This document shows, piece after piece, positions 16,436 to 26,020 of a stretch of DNA of 64,000 bases. The DNA comes from Falsiroseomonas tokyonensis (GTDB lineage: Bacteria > Pseudomonadota > Alphaproteobacteria > Acetobacterales > Acetobacteraceae): assembly GCF_019024325.1 (NCBI RefSeq), contig NZ_JAFNJS010000001.1, positions 1,240,001-1,304,000 of the forward strand. The letters run 5' to 3'. Both the position numbers and the translations under genes were made by a program. The notes beneath the pieces are model-generated. The model saw only the letters and a program-made list of their open reading frames with translations. It was not told the DNA's origin and ran no database searches. Numbering within the stretch: position 1 is the stretch's first letter; the number at the start of each line of letters is the position of its first letter.

Positions 16436-19210
16436 ATGACCGTTCCGGATGTAAGCACCCTCGCCCCACCATGCGTCTGGACCTTCGGTCCCTATCGCCT
16501 CGATGCGTCTCGCCAGGCGCTGTTCGAGAACGACCGCCGCATGCGCCTCGGCGGCCGTGCCTTCGACATCCTACTCGCGCTCGTCGAACGTGCCGGCGAG
16601 CTCGTCAGCCGCGACGACCTCATGGCGCGCGCCTGGCCGAAAGTCTTCGTGGATGAAAGCACGGTGCGCGTGCATGTCGCGGCCCTGCGCAAGGTGCTCG
16701 GCGACGGACAGGCGGGGCAACGCTACATCGTCAATGTGCCTGGTCGCGGCTACATGTTCGCCTCCCCGGCCATCCGCGCGGAGGTGGCGGCCATGCCGGC
16801 GCCGTCACGCCGCGACACGCCCACGCATCTGCCGGCACTGTTGTCCCGCATCATTGGGCGCGACGCGCTGGTGCAGCAATTGGCCGCACAGATGGCGCAG
16901 AGGCGACTTCTCACCATCATCGGGCCGGGCGGGATGGGCAAGACCACGCTGGCCGTGACCCTCGCTGAGAGCATTCAGCATCGCTTTGCAGACGGCGCGC
17001 ATTTCGTTGATTTCGCGGCACTCTCGGATCCGCATCACCTCGCGCCGGCCATCGCCGCGGTGCTCGACATTTCCGTTGTCTCGGGGGAGGTCACCACCGA
17101 GCTCGTTACGGCATTACGCGGGCGCTCCCTGCTGCTGATCCTCGACAATTGCGAGCATCTCATCGATGCATCCGCGGTGACGGCGGAGAAGCTGCTCTCT
17201 GGGCTGCCCGGGCTGCACATCGTCGCCACCAGCCGCGAGCCGCTGCGCGCCGCCGGCGAGTGGGTGCACCGGCTGTCGCCGCTTGCTGGGCCGGAACCCC
17301 TGGCGGCACTTCGCGCGACGGATGCGCTGGCCTATCCGGCGGTGCAGCTCTTCGTCGAGCGCGCCCGCGCCAGCCTCGAAAGCTTCGTACTGGGCGATGC
17401 CGAGGCACCCGCCGTCGCCGGCATCTGCCAGCGGCTCGACGGCATTCCGCTGGCCATCGAGCTTGCGGCCGCGCGCGTCGATTTCTTCGGCGTCATCGGC
17501 CTGGCGGAGCGGCTCGACGACCGGTTAATCACGCTCGACAAGGGCCTGCGCTCGGGCCTGACGCGGCATCGCACGCTGCGCGGCACGCTCGATTGGAGCC
17601 ACCAGCTGTTGCCGCCCTTCGAACAGATGCTGCTGCGGCGCCTCGCGGCATTCCGCGCCGCCTTCCCGCTCAGCGCGGCGCAGGCCGTCGTCGGCGAGGC
17701 GGAAGCCGGCGCGACGGACGTGATCGAGGGCCTCGCCAGCCTCGCGGCGAAGTCGCTGCTGGTCGTGGACATCAGCGGCGATGCCGTGCGCTATCGGCTG
17801 CTCGCAATGACGCGCGCCTATGCGCTGGAGAAGCTTGCGGAAAGTGGTGAGGCAGCCTCCATCGCCGCACGCCATGCGCGGCATTGCCTCGCCTTGCTCG
17901 CCGCGGCCGAGCGGGACTGGGAGGCCATGGAAAAAGCCCCCTGGCTCGCGCGTTATGCCGGGTGGATCGATGACGTCCGCGCCGCGCTCGAGCACGGCTT
18001 CGCGCCGGGTGGGGAGCGGGAGACGGCCATCGCGCTCGCCGCCGCCTCCGCGCCACTATGGTTCGCGCTATCGCTGGTCGAGGAGTTCCGCGGCCGCGCC
18101 CTGCTGGCGCTGGACGCGATCGAGGGAACGTCGTGGCCGGGGACCGAGACGGAGCTGCAATTGTGCCTCGCCGCGGGTGCCGCGATCTTCAATACCCAGG
18201 GCCCCACGCCGGCGATGTCGGCGCTGTCGTCCCGCGCGCATGACCTCGCCACCCGCCGCGGAGCGACGACCTACCAGTTGCGCGCGCTCTGGGCGATGGC
18301 GCGTGAGCGCTACGTGCAGGGCGACTATCACGGCGCGCTCGCGCATTGCGAAGACTTCAATGCGCTGACCGCCACGGTCAACGACCTCGGCTCCGGCCTG
18401 GTGCGCGACAGGATGATGGCGCTGGCGTTGCACCTGGTGGGCCGGCAGGACGAAGCCGGTTTTTATGCCGAACGCGCATTGAACCATCCGGCGGAGGCGA
18501 TCCGCAGCGCCCACAAGAGCTTCCACGAATACGACAACCGCGTCGCCTCACGCTCGCACCTGGCGCGCATCCTGTGGGTGAAGGGCGAGCCGGATCGCGC
18601 GGCCGACGTGGCGGAGGAAGGCGTGCAGCACGCGCTCACACTCGGCTACCCGCCGCCGCTTTGCTATATCCTGGCCTTCGCGGCCTGCCCCGTCGCCTTC
18701 TGGAATGGCGACCTTGTCGCCGCCGAGCGCTATGTCGGGATGCTGATGGCGCATTCCGCGACCCTCAGCTTCGGCTATTGGGAGAATTGGCGGCGGCTCT
18801 ACGCGCAGGTGCTCGCACTCCCTGCCTCAGGCGGCGTGGCGCAGCCGGCCGGGGCGGTGGGGCCGATCCATGCCGATCTGCTCGGCACCTTCCACCCCGC
18901 GCTGCTCCTGCCCGCCGCCCTCCGGCGCGCGACAGCGAATTCGCCGAGCTGGTGCACGGCGGAAATCCTGCGCGCGCAGGGCACCGTGCTGCTCGATGCC
19001 GGGGATGCGCCGGCGGCACGGGCGATGTTCACCCGCGCGCAGGATATCGCGCGGCAACAGGGGGCGCTGGCCTGGGAGTTGCGTGCCGCGAAGAGCCTCG
19101 CGGCGCTGGACGGTCCGGGTGCGGCTCTGGCCGCTGTGGTCGCTCGCTTCGGCGTGACCACCCGAAGCCTGGACCACCGGCAGGCGGCCGCGCTGCTCAG
19201 CGGTGGCTGA
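16436..19210 (+). CDS. Winged-helix STAND (NB-ARC-like) ATPase transcriptional regulator, 924 aa
   Basis: Large cytoplasmic regulator. Residues about 15-105 are an OmpR/CadC-type winged helix (RAFDILLALVERAGELVSRD, DESTVRVHVAALRKVLG, YIVNVPGRGYMF). A signal-transduction ATPase follows: P-loop IIGPGGMGKTTLA near residue 160, Walker B LLLILDNCEHLID, sensor VATSREPLRAAGE and a GLPL-like DGIPLAIELAAARVD. The C-terminal half is helical and TPR-like, ending in QDIARQQGALAWELRAAKSL. STAND proteins are switches that oligomerise after ligand binding to the repeats, and here the output would be DNA binding. It precedes two hydrolase genes on the same strand, plausible targets. A GTG two codons upstream (16430) is an alternative start. 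Confidence 0.85.
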   Translation: MTVPDVSTLAPPCVWTFGPYRLDASRQALFENDRRMRLGGRAFDILLALVERAGELVSRDDLMARAWPKVFVDESTVRVHVAALRKVLGDGQAGQRYIVNVPGRGYMFASPAIRAEVAAMPAPSRRDTPTHLPALLSRIIGRDALVQQLAAQMAQRRLLTIIGPGGMGKTTLAVTLAESIQHRFADGAHFVDFAALSDPHHLAPAIAAVLDISVVSGEVTTELVTALRGRSLLLILDNCEHLIDASAVTAEKLLSGLPGLHIVATSREPLRAAGEWVHRLSPLAGPEPLAALRATDALAYPAVQLFVERARASLESFVLGDAEAPAVAGICQRLDGIPLAIELAAARVDFFGVIGLAERLDDRLITLDKGLRSGLTRHRTLRGTLDWSHQLLPPFEQMLLRRLAAFRAAFPLSAAQAVVGEAEAGATDVIEGLASLAAKSLLVVDISGDAVRYRLLAMTRAYALEKLAESGEAASIAARHARHCLALLAAAERDWEAMEKAPWLARYAGWIDDVRAALEHGFAPGGERETAIALAAASAPLWFALSLVEEFRGRALLALDAIEGTSWPGTETELQLCLAAGAAIFNTQGPTPAMSALSSRAHDLATRRGATTYQLRALWAMARERYVQGDYHGALAHCEDFNALTATVNDLGSGLVRDRMMALALHLVGRQDEAGFYAERALNHPAEAIRSAHKSFHEYDNRVASRSHLARILWVKGEPDRAADVAEEGVQHALTLGYPPPLCYILAFAACPVAFWNGDLVAAERYVGMLMAHSATLSFGYWENWRRLYAQVLALPASGGVAQPAGAVGPIHADLLGTFHPALLLPAALRRATANSPSWCTAEILRAQGTVLLDAGDAPAARAMFTRAQDIARQQGALAWELRAAKSLAALDGPGAALAAVVARFGVTTRSLDHRQAAALLSGG

Positions 19211-19285
19211 GGCGGCGGCGGTCTCGTCCAAGCCGCGCCGCCATGCTGCAAGCGCCGGCGGCGTGCGGCGGGCCAGTCTGCTTGC

Positions 19286-19939
19286 ATGAACACGAACCCA
19301 GCCATCGATGCCAGCCGGACGGCGTTGTTCTTCGTCAATCCCGACAATGATTTCCTCGCGGAGGACGGCAAGCTTTGGCCCATGGTGGCCGAGGTCACGC
19401 AACGCGTGGGCGTGCTGAAGGATCTGCGCCGCGTCTGCGCTTCGGCGCGTGCCAGTGGGCTGCAGGTGGTGATCGTGCCGCATCATCGCGCCCGGCCCAC
19501 GGATTTGGCCGGCTGGGACCACCCCACGCCCTACCACCTGGGCGGCCACGCCGCGCAGGTCTGCGCGGAGGGCAGCCCAGGTGGCGACTTGCACCCGGAC
19601 TTCGCACCGCAACCCGGCGAGCTGGTCTGCACCGAGCATTGGTGCAGCAGCAGCTTCGCCAATACCAACCGCGACACCCCACTGAAGCAGCACGGCATCA
19701 CGCGCGTCATCCTGGTTGGGCTGATCGCCAACGCCTGCATCGAGAGCACCGCCAGGTACGCCGTCGAGCTCGGCTACCAAGTCACACTCGTGCGCGATGC
19801 GACCGCCGCCACCAGCGAGGCGGCGATGCACGCCGCACACGACATCAACGCGCCGACCTACGCCCATGCCGTGGTCACCACAGCGAAACTTGTCTCGGCC
19901 CTGGGCACCGGACGCCAGCAAAAGGAAATGCCCGCATGA
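19286..19939 (+). CDS. Isochorismatase-family cysteine hydrolase, 217 aa
   Basis: Cytoplasmic alpha/beta hydrolase of the isochorismatase/nicotinamidase type. The catalytic Asp is in LFFVNPDNDFL at the N-terminus and the nucleophile Cys is in LIANACIESTARYAVELGY near residue 150, followed by the usual VTLVRDATAA strand. These enzymes cleave amide or enol-ether bonds in small molecules; the substrate is unknown. It begins 75 bases after the STAND regulator gene, and its stop overlaps the start of the next hydrolase (ATGA), so the pair is co-translated. Confidence 0.88.
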   Translation: MNTNPAIDASRTALFFVNPDNDFLAEDGKLWPMVAEVTQRVGVLKDLRRVCASARASGLQVVIVPHHRARPTDLAGWDHPTPYHLGGHAAQVCAEGSPGGDLHPDFAPQPGELVCTEHWCSSSFANTNRDTPLKQHGITRVILVGLIANACIESTARYAVELGYQVTLVRDATAATSEAAMHAAHDINAPTYAHAVVTTAKLVSALGTGRQQKEMPA

Positions 19940-20811
19940 GCTTCATCGCCCGAACCTCGCTTGCGCTTAGCGCGCCGAACCGGATCGTCGAGACGGCTGG
20001 CCGTAGCCTCGCCTATCGGCGTTTCGGCACGGGGCCGGACCTCGTCCTGTGCGTTCGCCTGCGCGGCACGATGGACAGCTGGGACCCGCTTTTCCTAGAC
20101 GTGCTGGCGCGCCACTTCACCGTCACCGTCTTCGACTATTCCGGCCTCGGCCTGTCCACCGGCACCGCGAGCTACGGCAAGCGGGAGATGGCGCGCGATG
20201 TGGACGATCTGGTGAGCGCGCTCGGCCTCACGCGGGTCATCATAGGCGGCTGGTCGCTCGGCGGCTTCGCGGCGCAGACCTTCGCGGCCCTTCACCCGCA
20301 CAAGGTCAGCCATGTTCTTGCGATTGGAACGATGCCGCCGGGGCCGATGCTCAAGCCGCCGGAGCCGCTGTTCCTGGAGACTGCGACAAAACTCTCCAAC
20401 ACGGTGGCCGATGAGTACATCCTGTTCTTCGAACCAGATTCAGCCGCCAGCCGGGCGCTCGGCGATGCCTCGATGGCGCGCATCGCCGCGCGTACCGAGC
20501 CGCGCGACCATCCGACGCCGCCCGAGGTCTTCCTCCGCTCGCTTCAGGCCTCGATCGAGCCGTCCGGCCCTTTTCCCGATCCTGACGACGCCTACGCCCG
20601 GTTCTATCGCAACACCGACATCCCGGTGCTCGCCCTGTCGGGCGACCACGACATCATGTTCCCGGTGGAGAACTGGTACGCGCTGAACGATCTGTGGCCG
20701 ACGCTGTTCGTCGTCACGCTTCCCGACAGCGGCCATGGCCCGCAGCACCAATACCCCGAGATGTCGGCGGAGATCATCGCGAGCTTCGTGCGGCACACGG
20801 CCGCTCGGTAG
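19936..20811 (+). CDS. Alpha/beta hydrolase, 291 aa
   Basis: Serine hydrolase with a visible catalytic triad: nucleophile elbow GGWSLGGFAAQ near residue 105, Asp in LALSGDHDIMFP and His in LPDSGHGPQHQ. The oxyanion region is the VLCVRLRGTMDSWDP form seen in one subfamily rather than the usual HG motif. No signal peptide, so cytoplasmic. ATG 19936 overlaps the isochorismatase stop by four bases. Together with that gene and the upstream STAND regulator it forms a likely regulated catabolic or detoxification unit. Confidence 0.88.
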   Translation: MSFIARTSLALSAPNRIVETAGRSLAYRRFGTGPDLVLCVRLRGTMDSWDPLFLDVLARHFTVTVFDYSGLGLSTGTASYGKREMARDVDDLVSALGLTRVIIGGWSLGGFAAQTFAALHPHKVSHVLAIGTMPPGPMLKPPEPLFLETATKLSNTVADEYILFFEPDSAASRALGDASMARIAARTEPRDHPTPPEVFLRSLQASIEPSGPFPDPDDAYARFYRNTDIPVLALSGDHDIMFPVENWYALNDLWPTLFVVTLPDSGHGPQHQYPEMSAEIIASFVRHTAAR

Positions 20812-20900
20812 GTCGCAACACAAACGTGGCAAGGATGGTCGTTCCAGCGGCGGCGCTACCTGCGCTACGCTGTGTCGGACGGGAGAGAGCGGAGAGGGCC

Positions 20901-21884
20901 ATGACGAAGGTCGATGCAACTCGACGCGGATTGTTGGGTCTGGCTGCTGGCCTGGCTGCTGGCCTGGCTACGGGCGGCGCCTTCGCGCAGGGCGGTTGGC
21001 CCGCGCGCGTCATTCGCCTCGTCATCCCGTTTTCGGCAGGCACCACGGTGGACCTTCTAGGGCGGGTGCTGGCGGCGGGGCTGGCGCGGGAACTCGGCCA
21101 GGCCGTGGTGGTGGAGAACCGCGGTGGCGCCGGCGGCAATCTGGGCTCGGCCCATGTCGCGCGGGCGCTGGCCGATGGCCATACGCTGCTGCTCGGCACC
21201 ATCGGCACGCATGGCGTGAATGCCTCGCTCTACGCCGACCAGGGCTTCAACCCCGTCGCGGATTTTGTCCCTGTTGCGCCCTTCGCTGCCACGTCGAGCC
21301 TGCTGGCGGTGCCGCCGGGCCTGGGTGTGACCGATGCCACGGCGCTGATTGCCCTGGGGCGCCGGCGCGGCGCCCCCCTGACCTTCGCCTCCACCGGGCA
21401 GGGCACCACCGCGCATCTGTCGATGCTGCTGTTTGCGAAGGTCACAGGCGTCACGGTGCAGCATATTCCCTACCAGTCGCCGACGCAGGCGATCGCGGAT
21501 CTGCTGCAAGGGCGTATGGACGCAATGTTCTACAGCCCCGCCGTGTTGGGGCCGCATCTGCGCAGCGGGGCGCTGCGCGCGCTGGCGGTCACCGCGCCTG
21601 AGCGGCTGCCCAGCCTGCCCGAGGTGCCGACCACCACCGAGGCAGGGCTGCCGGGCCTGGTGGTGCAGGCCTGGTGCGGACTCTATGCGCCAACCGGCAC
21701 GCCCGGCGACGTGCTCGCGCGGCTGGTGCCGACGATGCGTGTGCTCGGCACGGATGCCGGGCTGGTGGCGGCGCTCGCCCGGCTGGGCGCGCAGCCGATG
21801 CCTGGCGGTGCCGAGGATCTCGCCCGGCTCACGCGCGAGGAGGTTGCGCGGTGGCGCGGCCTGGTGGACCGCGCCGCGGATTAG
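20901..21884 (+). CDS. Tripartite tricarboxylate transporter substrate-binding protein (Bug family), 327 aa
   Basis: Second TTT periplasmic receptor in the window. The signal region has a twin-arginine (DATRRGLLGL) followed by a hydrophobic GLAAGLAAGLAT run encoded by a 12-base tandem repeat, ending GGAFAQG. The mature part shows RVIRLVIPFSAGTTVDLLGR, ENRGGAGGNLGSAHVA, HIPYQSPTQAIADLLQGRMD and APTGTPGDVLARL, all typical of Bug proteins. No permease is adjacent; it may use the TctA-TctB at 7754 or one elsewhere. Its stop shares the four bases TTAG with the stop of the convergent gene at 21881. Confidence 0.9.
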   Translation: MTKVDATRRGLLGLAAGLAAGLATGGAFAQGGWPARVIRLVIPFSAGTTVDLLGRVLAAGLARELGQAVVVENRGGAGGNLGSAHVARALADGHTLLLGTIGTHGVNASLYADQGFNPVADFVPVAPFAATSSLLAVPPGLGVTDATALIALGRRRGAPLTFASTGQGTTAHLSMLLFAKVTGVTVQHIPYQSPTQAIADLLQGRMDAMFYSPAVLGPHLRSGALRALAVTAPERLPSLPEVPTTTEAGLPGLVVQAWCGLYAPTGTPGDVLARLVPTMRVLGTDAGLVAALARLGAQPMPGGAEDLARLTREEVARWRGLVDRAAD

Positions 21885-22633
21885 CGATCCTGCGACGATG
21901 CCGCACCGCGCAGCGCCGCAAGCAGGGCTGGCCCATCCTCTGCCGTTTCGAACCCCACGGCATCCGCCCAGCGTAACTCCACGGCCGCCAGCGCTGAAGC
22001 CGGCGTGAAGGGGCCCGAGACCAGCATCGGCCAAGCGATCGCCGCCCGCAGCCGCCGTGCCCCTGCCACGCCGTAGAGGTCCGGGCCCGGACAGGCGCCC
22101 GCGCCGGCGAGGTGGACAAAGGCGACCTCTCGCTCATTCACCTCGCGCAGCACCGCCTCGGTTGCGGCGAGCGGTGATGGGCTATGGCCCTGCGAGGCAC
22201 CAGGGGGGGTGAGGCGAAGGCCGACCCGTTCTGCCGCCCAGTCCGCGATGACGGCGTCCAGCGCCCCGAGCCCCAGGGCCGTCCTGTCCTCCGGCACGGC
22301 GATCTCGACACCATCGAACCCGGCCTGCCGGGCGTCCTCGGCCGCCTGGCGGCAATCGTCGATCCGGTCGGGCAGGGGGAGCTGCGCAAGGATGAAACCG
22401 CCTGTCGCATGCACCGCGGCGACCGTCGCCGGCCAATGGGCGCGGCGGAAGGTTGCCCTTGCCGCCAGCCGGCGCGTGATGACCAAGCCGCCGGGGCTGG
22501 CCTGGCGGCCATAGGCCAGGGGCGCGGAAGGCGGGTGAAGCGCGCCATCGGGGCTCCATCCCGCCCCCGGAAACACCGCGCGGTGGCACAAATCCAGGGC
22601 GCCGAGGTTGAGCGGCGTCAGCAGCTTGGCCAT
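21881..22633 (-). CDS. Shortened Old Yellow Enzyme (NADH:flavin oxidoreductase) homologue, 250 aa
   Basis: The start KLLTPLNLGALDLCHRAVFPG, the GGLVITRRLAA segment, AAVHATGGFILAQLPLPDR, ARQAGFDGVEIAVPEDRTAL and the final ADAVGFETAEDGPALLAAL follow the order of Old Yellow Enzyme family proteins. It is only about 250 residues against the usual 350-370. The region that normally carries the substrate-binding His/Asn pair and active-site Tyr after GFDGVEI (an HGANGYLL-type motif) is missing. It may be a reduced, non-catalytic or re-purposed flavoprotein. A GTG at 22648 is an alternative start. It lies upstream of nothing obvious on its strand and converges on the gene at 20901. Confidence 0.65.
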   Translation of the reverse strand: MAKLLTPLNLGALDLCHRAVFPGAGWSPDGALHPPSAPLAYGRQASPGGLVITRRLAARATFRRAHWPATVAAVHATGGFILAQLPLPDRIDDCRQAAEDARQAGFDGVEIAVPEDRTALGLGALDAVIADWAAERVGLRLTPPGASQGHSPSPLAATEAVLREVNEREVAFVHLAGAGACPGPDLYGVAGARRLRAAIAWPMLVSGPFTPASALAAVELRWADAVGFETAEDGPALLAALRGAASSQDR

Positions 22634-22666
22634 TCGGGCGGCGCACACGTCAGGCGACGCGCCGCG

Positions 22667-23170
22667 TCACGCCAGACGCCCGCCCATCACGGGGTGGAAG
22701 CGCCGCAGCGCCAGCCCGCCGGCGACCACGAAGGTGGCCAGCAGGGCGATCTGCGCGAGGAGGAAAGGCGGCTCCGACTGGGTCGGTGCTAGCGCCTGCA
22801 GCCTGCCCAGCTTGAGGAAGGCCTGCGCCACGCCGACGAAGCAGTTCAGGTAGAGCGACGCGGCCGCCGCCACGACATAAGTGGCGCGCCAGCGCCCCGC
22901 GAGGCGCCGCGCATAGAGCGCGTAGAACGCGACCGCGAGGGTGACCACCGAGATCGCGCCCACGACATGCGAAGGCAGGATCGCGCCGATGGGGAAGATG
23001 AAGCCCGTGACCACCGTCGCCGCGGTGGTTCCAAGGAACAGCGCGGACCAGCGCCCGGTCCAGTTGCCGGCCAGCATGGCACCAAGGGCGACAAGCCCGG
23101 CAACGATGCCGATCAGGCTCAGCACGACATGCAGCGTGACGAAGGTAGTGAAGGACAGGCCGAGGATCAT
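22667..23170 (-). CDS. Small integral membrane protein, 167 aa
   Basis: A protein of five or six membrane segments with no soluble domain. It begins MILGLSFTTFVTLHVVLSLIG; the second segment is IVAGLVALGAMLAG, and there are hydrophobic stretches around residues 42-60, 66-86, 95-115 and 130-155. Similar DUF2306-like proteins of unknown function exist, but I cannot assign the family firmly. The His residues near segment ends (TLHVV, PSHVVG) could in principle bind a cofactor. It is 37 bases downstream of the chloroperoxidase-like hydrolase and probably in the same operon. Confidence 0.7.
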   Translation of the reverse strand: MILGLSFTTFVTLHVVLSLIGIVAGLVALGAMLAGNWTGRWSALFLGTTAATVVTGFIFPIGAILPSHVVGAISVVTLAVAFYALYARRLAGRWRATYVVAAAASLYLNCFVGVAQAFLKLGRLQALAPTQSEPPFLLAQIALLATFVVAGGLALRRFHPVMGGRLA

Positions 23171-23207
23171 GGCACGCTCCTGCGATATGAGGGGAGGGAG
23201 GTTGCGC

Positions 23208-24047
23208 TCAGGCCGCGACGGCCAGGCGTCGTTCAAGGAAGGCGAGCAGGTCGGCGTTGAAGACCTCGGGATGCGTGGTCGCGATGCCGTGGGAGCCGCC
23301 CGGATAGACCTTCAGCACCGCCCCACGGACCAGCTTAACCGAGGCCAGGCCAGCGGCGCCGATTGGCACGATCTGGTCGTCATCGCCATGCGCGATCAGC
23401 GTCGGCACGTCGAAGCGCCTGAGGTCGTCGGTGAAGTCCGTCTCGGAGAACTGCGCGATGCAGTCTAGCGCGGGCTTGATCCCCGCCATCATCCCCTGCT
23501 GCCAGAAGGCATGGCGGATGCCCTGCGAGACCGTCGCGCCAGGTCGGTTGAATCCGTAGAAGGGCATGGTCAGGTCGAAAAAGAATTGCGAGCGGTCAGC
23601 CAGGGTGCCGGCGCGGATGCCGTCGAACACCTCGATCGGCAGGCCGCCCGGATTGGCCGGCGTGCGGAGCATCAGCGGCGGCACGGCGCCGAGCAGCACC
23701 GCGCCCGCGACTCGCGCCGTGCCATGCCGGCCGATTGTACGCGCAACCTCGCCCCCGCCGGTCGAATGGCCGACCAGCACCGCGTTCTTCAGGTCCAGCG
23801 CCTGCATCAGCGCGGCGAGGTCGTCCGCGTAGGTGTCCATGTGGTTGCCCGACCAGGTCTGGTCGGACCGGCCATGGCCGCGCCGATCATGCGCGATGAC
23901 GCGGTAGCCGCGCGCGCCCAGGAACATCATCTGCGCGTCCCAGGCATCGGCGTTCAGCGGCCAGCCATGGCTGAACACAACGGGCTGGCCACTGCCCCAA
24001 TCCTTGAAGAAGATCTTCGTGCCATCCGGCGTGGTGAATCGTGGCAT
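23208..24047 (-). CDS. Alpha/beta hydrolase, non-haem chloroperoxidase / arylesterase-like, 279 aa
   Basis: Cytoplasmic serine hydrolase of the cofactor-free haloperoxidase group. Characteristic elements are the start [18 protein letters not shown], oxyanion motif [24 protein letters not shown], nucleophile [11 protein letters not shown] near residue 97, Asp in [10 protein letters not shown] and His in [14 protein letters not shown]. Physiologically such enzymes are esterases; halogenation needs peracid. ATG 24047 is chosen as the usual start of the family. It lies upstream of the small membrane protein on the same strand. Confidence 0.9.
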   Translation of the reverse strand: MPRFTTPDGTKIFFKDWGSGQPVVFSHGWPLNADAWDAQMMFLGARGYRVIAHDRRGHGRSDQTWSGNHMDTYADDLAALMQALDLKNAVLVGHSTGGGEVARTIGRHGTARVAGAVLLGAVPPLMLRTPANPGGLPIEVFDGIRAGTLADRSQFFFDLTMPFYGFNRPGATVSQGIRHAFWQQGMMAGIKPALDCIAQFSETDFTDDLRRFDVPTLIAHGDDDQIVPIGAAGLASVKLVRGAVLKVYPGGSHGIATTHPEVFNADLLAFLERRLAVAA

Positions 24048-24160
24048 GGGCGGTGTCCTTCGCAACGGGGACCGCGATGCGCGGCCGGCGACACCATGGC
24101 GTGGCGGCGGCGGACGGGATTGCACGCGCGCGGCCGAATTTGGCGAATCCCGCCGCCGTC

Positions 24161-26020
24161 TCAGAAGGCCCAGCAGGCGCAGCCAAGCGCGCCCCAGAAG
24201 CCGCGGTCAGACCCCGCCGGCACGTCGGCCGCCCAGGTCCGGGCGTGGTCATGGCCATGCACGCCGCAGGCGGTGTCGCAGCAACGCGCCATCCTGCCCG
24301 GCCGGGGCTGATAACCGCCATGGCGGCGCACCGGTGACCAATCCGGCATGGCGGGCGGCAGGGGCGATGCCAGGCCGGCGAAATCGCCAGTGTCATACAC
24401 GACCCGCCCGCCCAGCAGGGTCAGCACCGATGCAATGTCCTGGATCTCGTCGCCGGGCACGGCAAAGTAGTCGCGGTCGAGCACGGCAAGGTCGGCGAAC
24501 TGGCCCAGCGCGATGCGCGCCCTTGCGGCCCTCCTCATTCGAGAACCAGGGCACGCGGTGGGTCAGCATGCCGAATGCGGTCATGCGGTCGAGCGTGTCG
24601 CACTCGGGCGTGACCCGCAGCCTGTCGAGCGTGCGGCCCGTCACCGGCCAGGACAGCGCGATCCAGGGGTTGTAGGAGGCCACGCGCGTCGCATCGGTGC
24701 CAGCCGAGACGGCGACTCCCATCTCGATCATGCGCGCCACCGGCGGTGTGCGCGCGGCCGCCGCGGCGCCGTAGCGTTCGACGAAGTACTCGCCCTGGAA
24801 CGCCATGCGGTGCTGCACCGCCACGCCACCGCCGAGCCGCGCGATGCGCTCCAGGCTGCGGTCGCTGACAGTCTCCGCATGGTCGAAGATCCAGTGCAGG
24901 CCTTCGAGCGGGATCTCCGCATCCACCTTCTCGAAGACATCCAGTGCGCGGGTGATCGTTTCATCATAGGTCGCATGCAGCCGCCAGAGCCAGCGATTTG
25001 CCGTGAGGATGTGCACCTGTTCGAGCTCGCCTTCCATCGCCGCCGGCATCTCAGGCCGTTCGACGCGGAAATCCTCAAAGTCGGCGGCGCTGTAGACCAG
25101 CATCTCGCCTGCCCCGTTGAGACGGAAGTAGTCGTCGCCCTGGCCGTAGCGGGCACTCGAGGTCCAGCGCAGGAAATCGTCACGCTCCTGCTTCGGCTTC
25201 TGGGTGAACAGGTTGTAGGCGATGCGCAGCGTCAGCTCGCCCAAACCGCCCAGGCTCTCGATGATCGCGTAATCATCGGGATAGTTCTGGAAGCCACCGC
25301 CCGCATCGATCACGCTGGTAACGCCGAGACGGCTAAGCTCGCACATGAAATGGCGCGTGGAGTTGCGCTGGTATTCGGGCGGCAGCTTCGGGCCGCGCGC
25401 CAGCGTGGCGTAGAGGATGCTGGCGTTCGGCCGGGCCAGCAGCAGGCCGGTGGGATTGCCCGACGGGTCGCGCTGGATCTCCCCGCCCGGCGGATCGGGC
25501 GTGGCGCGGTCATAGCCCACGGCGCGCAGCGCGGCGGCGTTCAGCAGCGTGCGGTCGTACAAATGCAGGATGAAGTGGCGTGTCGGGCGCGGCGGCGTTG
25601 ATCTCCGCAAGCGTTGGCAGGCGCTTCTCGACGAATTGGTGCTCGGGGGAGCCACCGATGACGCGCACCCATTGTGGCGGCGGCGTGATGGCGATCTGCG
25701 CCCGCAGCATCGCCATGGCGTCGGCCAGGCTACGAACGCCGTCCCAGCGCAATTCCATCGTGTAGTTCAGCCCACCGCGGATGATATGGATGTGGTTGTC
25801 GATCAACCCGGGGATCATGCGACGTCCACCGAGGTCGATGACCTGCGTCGCCGCACCCGCCAGCAGCAGGATGTCACGCGCCGATCCGATGGCGGAAAAA
25901 GCGGCCATCGGTGATGGCCACCGCTCCTGGCGCCGGCTGTGCGGGGTCCATCGTCGTGATGGCCGCGTTGTGCAGGATGGTCTGGGGGGCGGCGTCGGTC
26001 AATGCAGTGCTCCGGATCAT
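24161..26020 (-). pseudogene. Amidohydrolase family protein (YtcJ-like), three frameshifts
   Basis: The gene reads from ATG 26020 (TILHNAAITTMDPAQ) through ILLLAGAATQVIDLGG and MIPGLIDNHIHIIRGG, then FILHLYDRTLLNAA, LHWIFDHAETVSD, GVAVSAGTDATRVASYNPW and finally GQFADLAVLDRDYFAVPGD: a YtcJ-type amidohydrolase of about 600 residues. Three shifts break it. One is an extra base in an A5 run at 25896-25900, one a single-base loss near 25580, and one a two-base loss in a GC repeat near 24518. The metal ligands (HIH, HAE, GTDAT) are otherwise intact, so inactivation looks recent. The start overlaps the xapX stop region, showing a former operon with xapX and the hydrolase at 26287. Confidence 0.8.
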
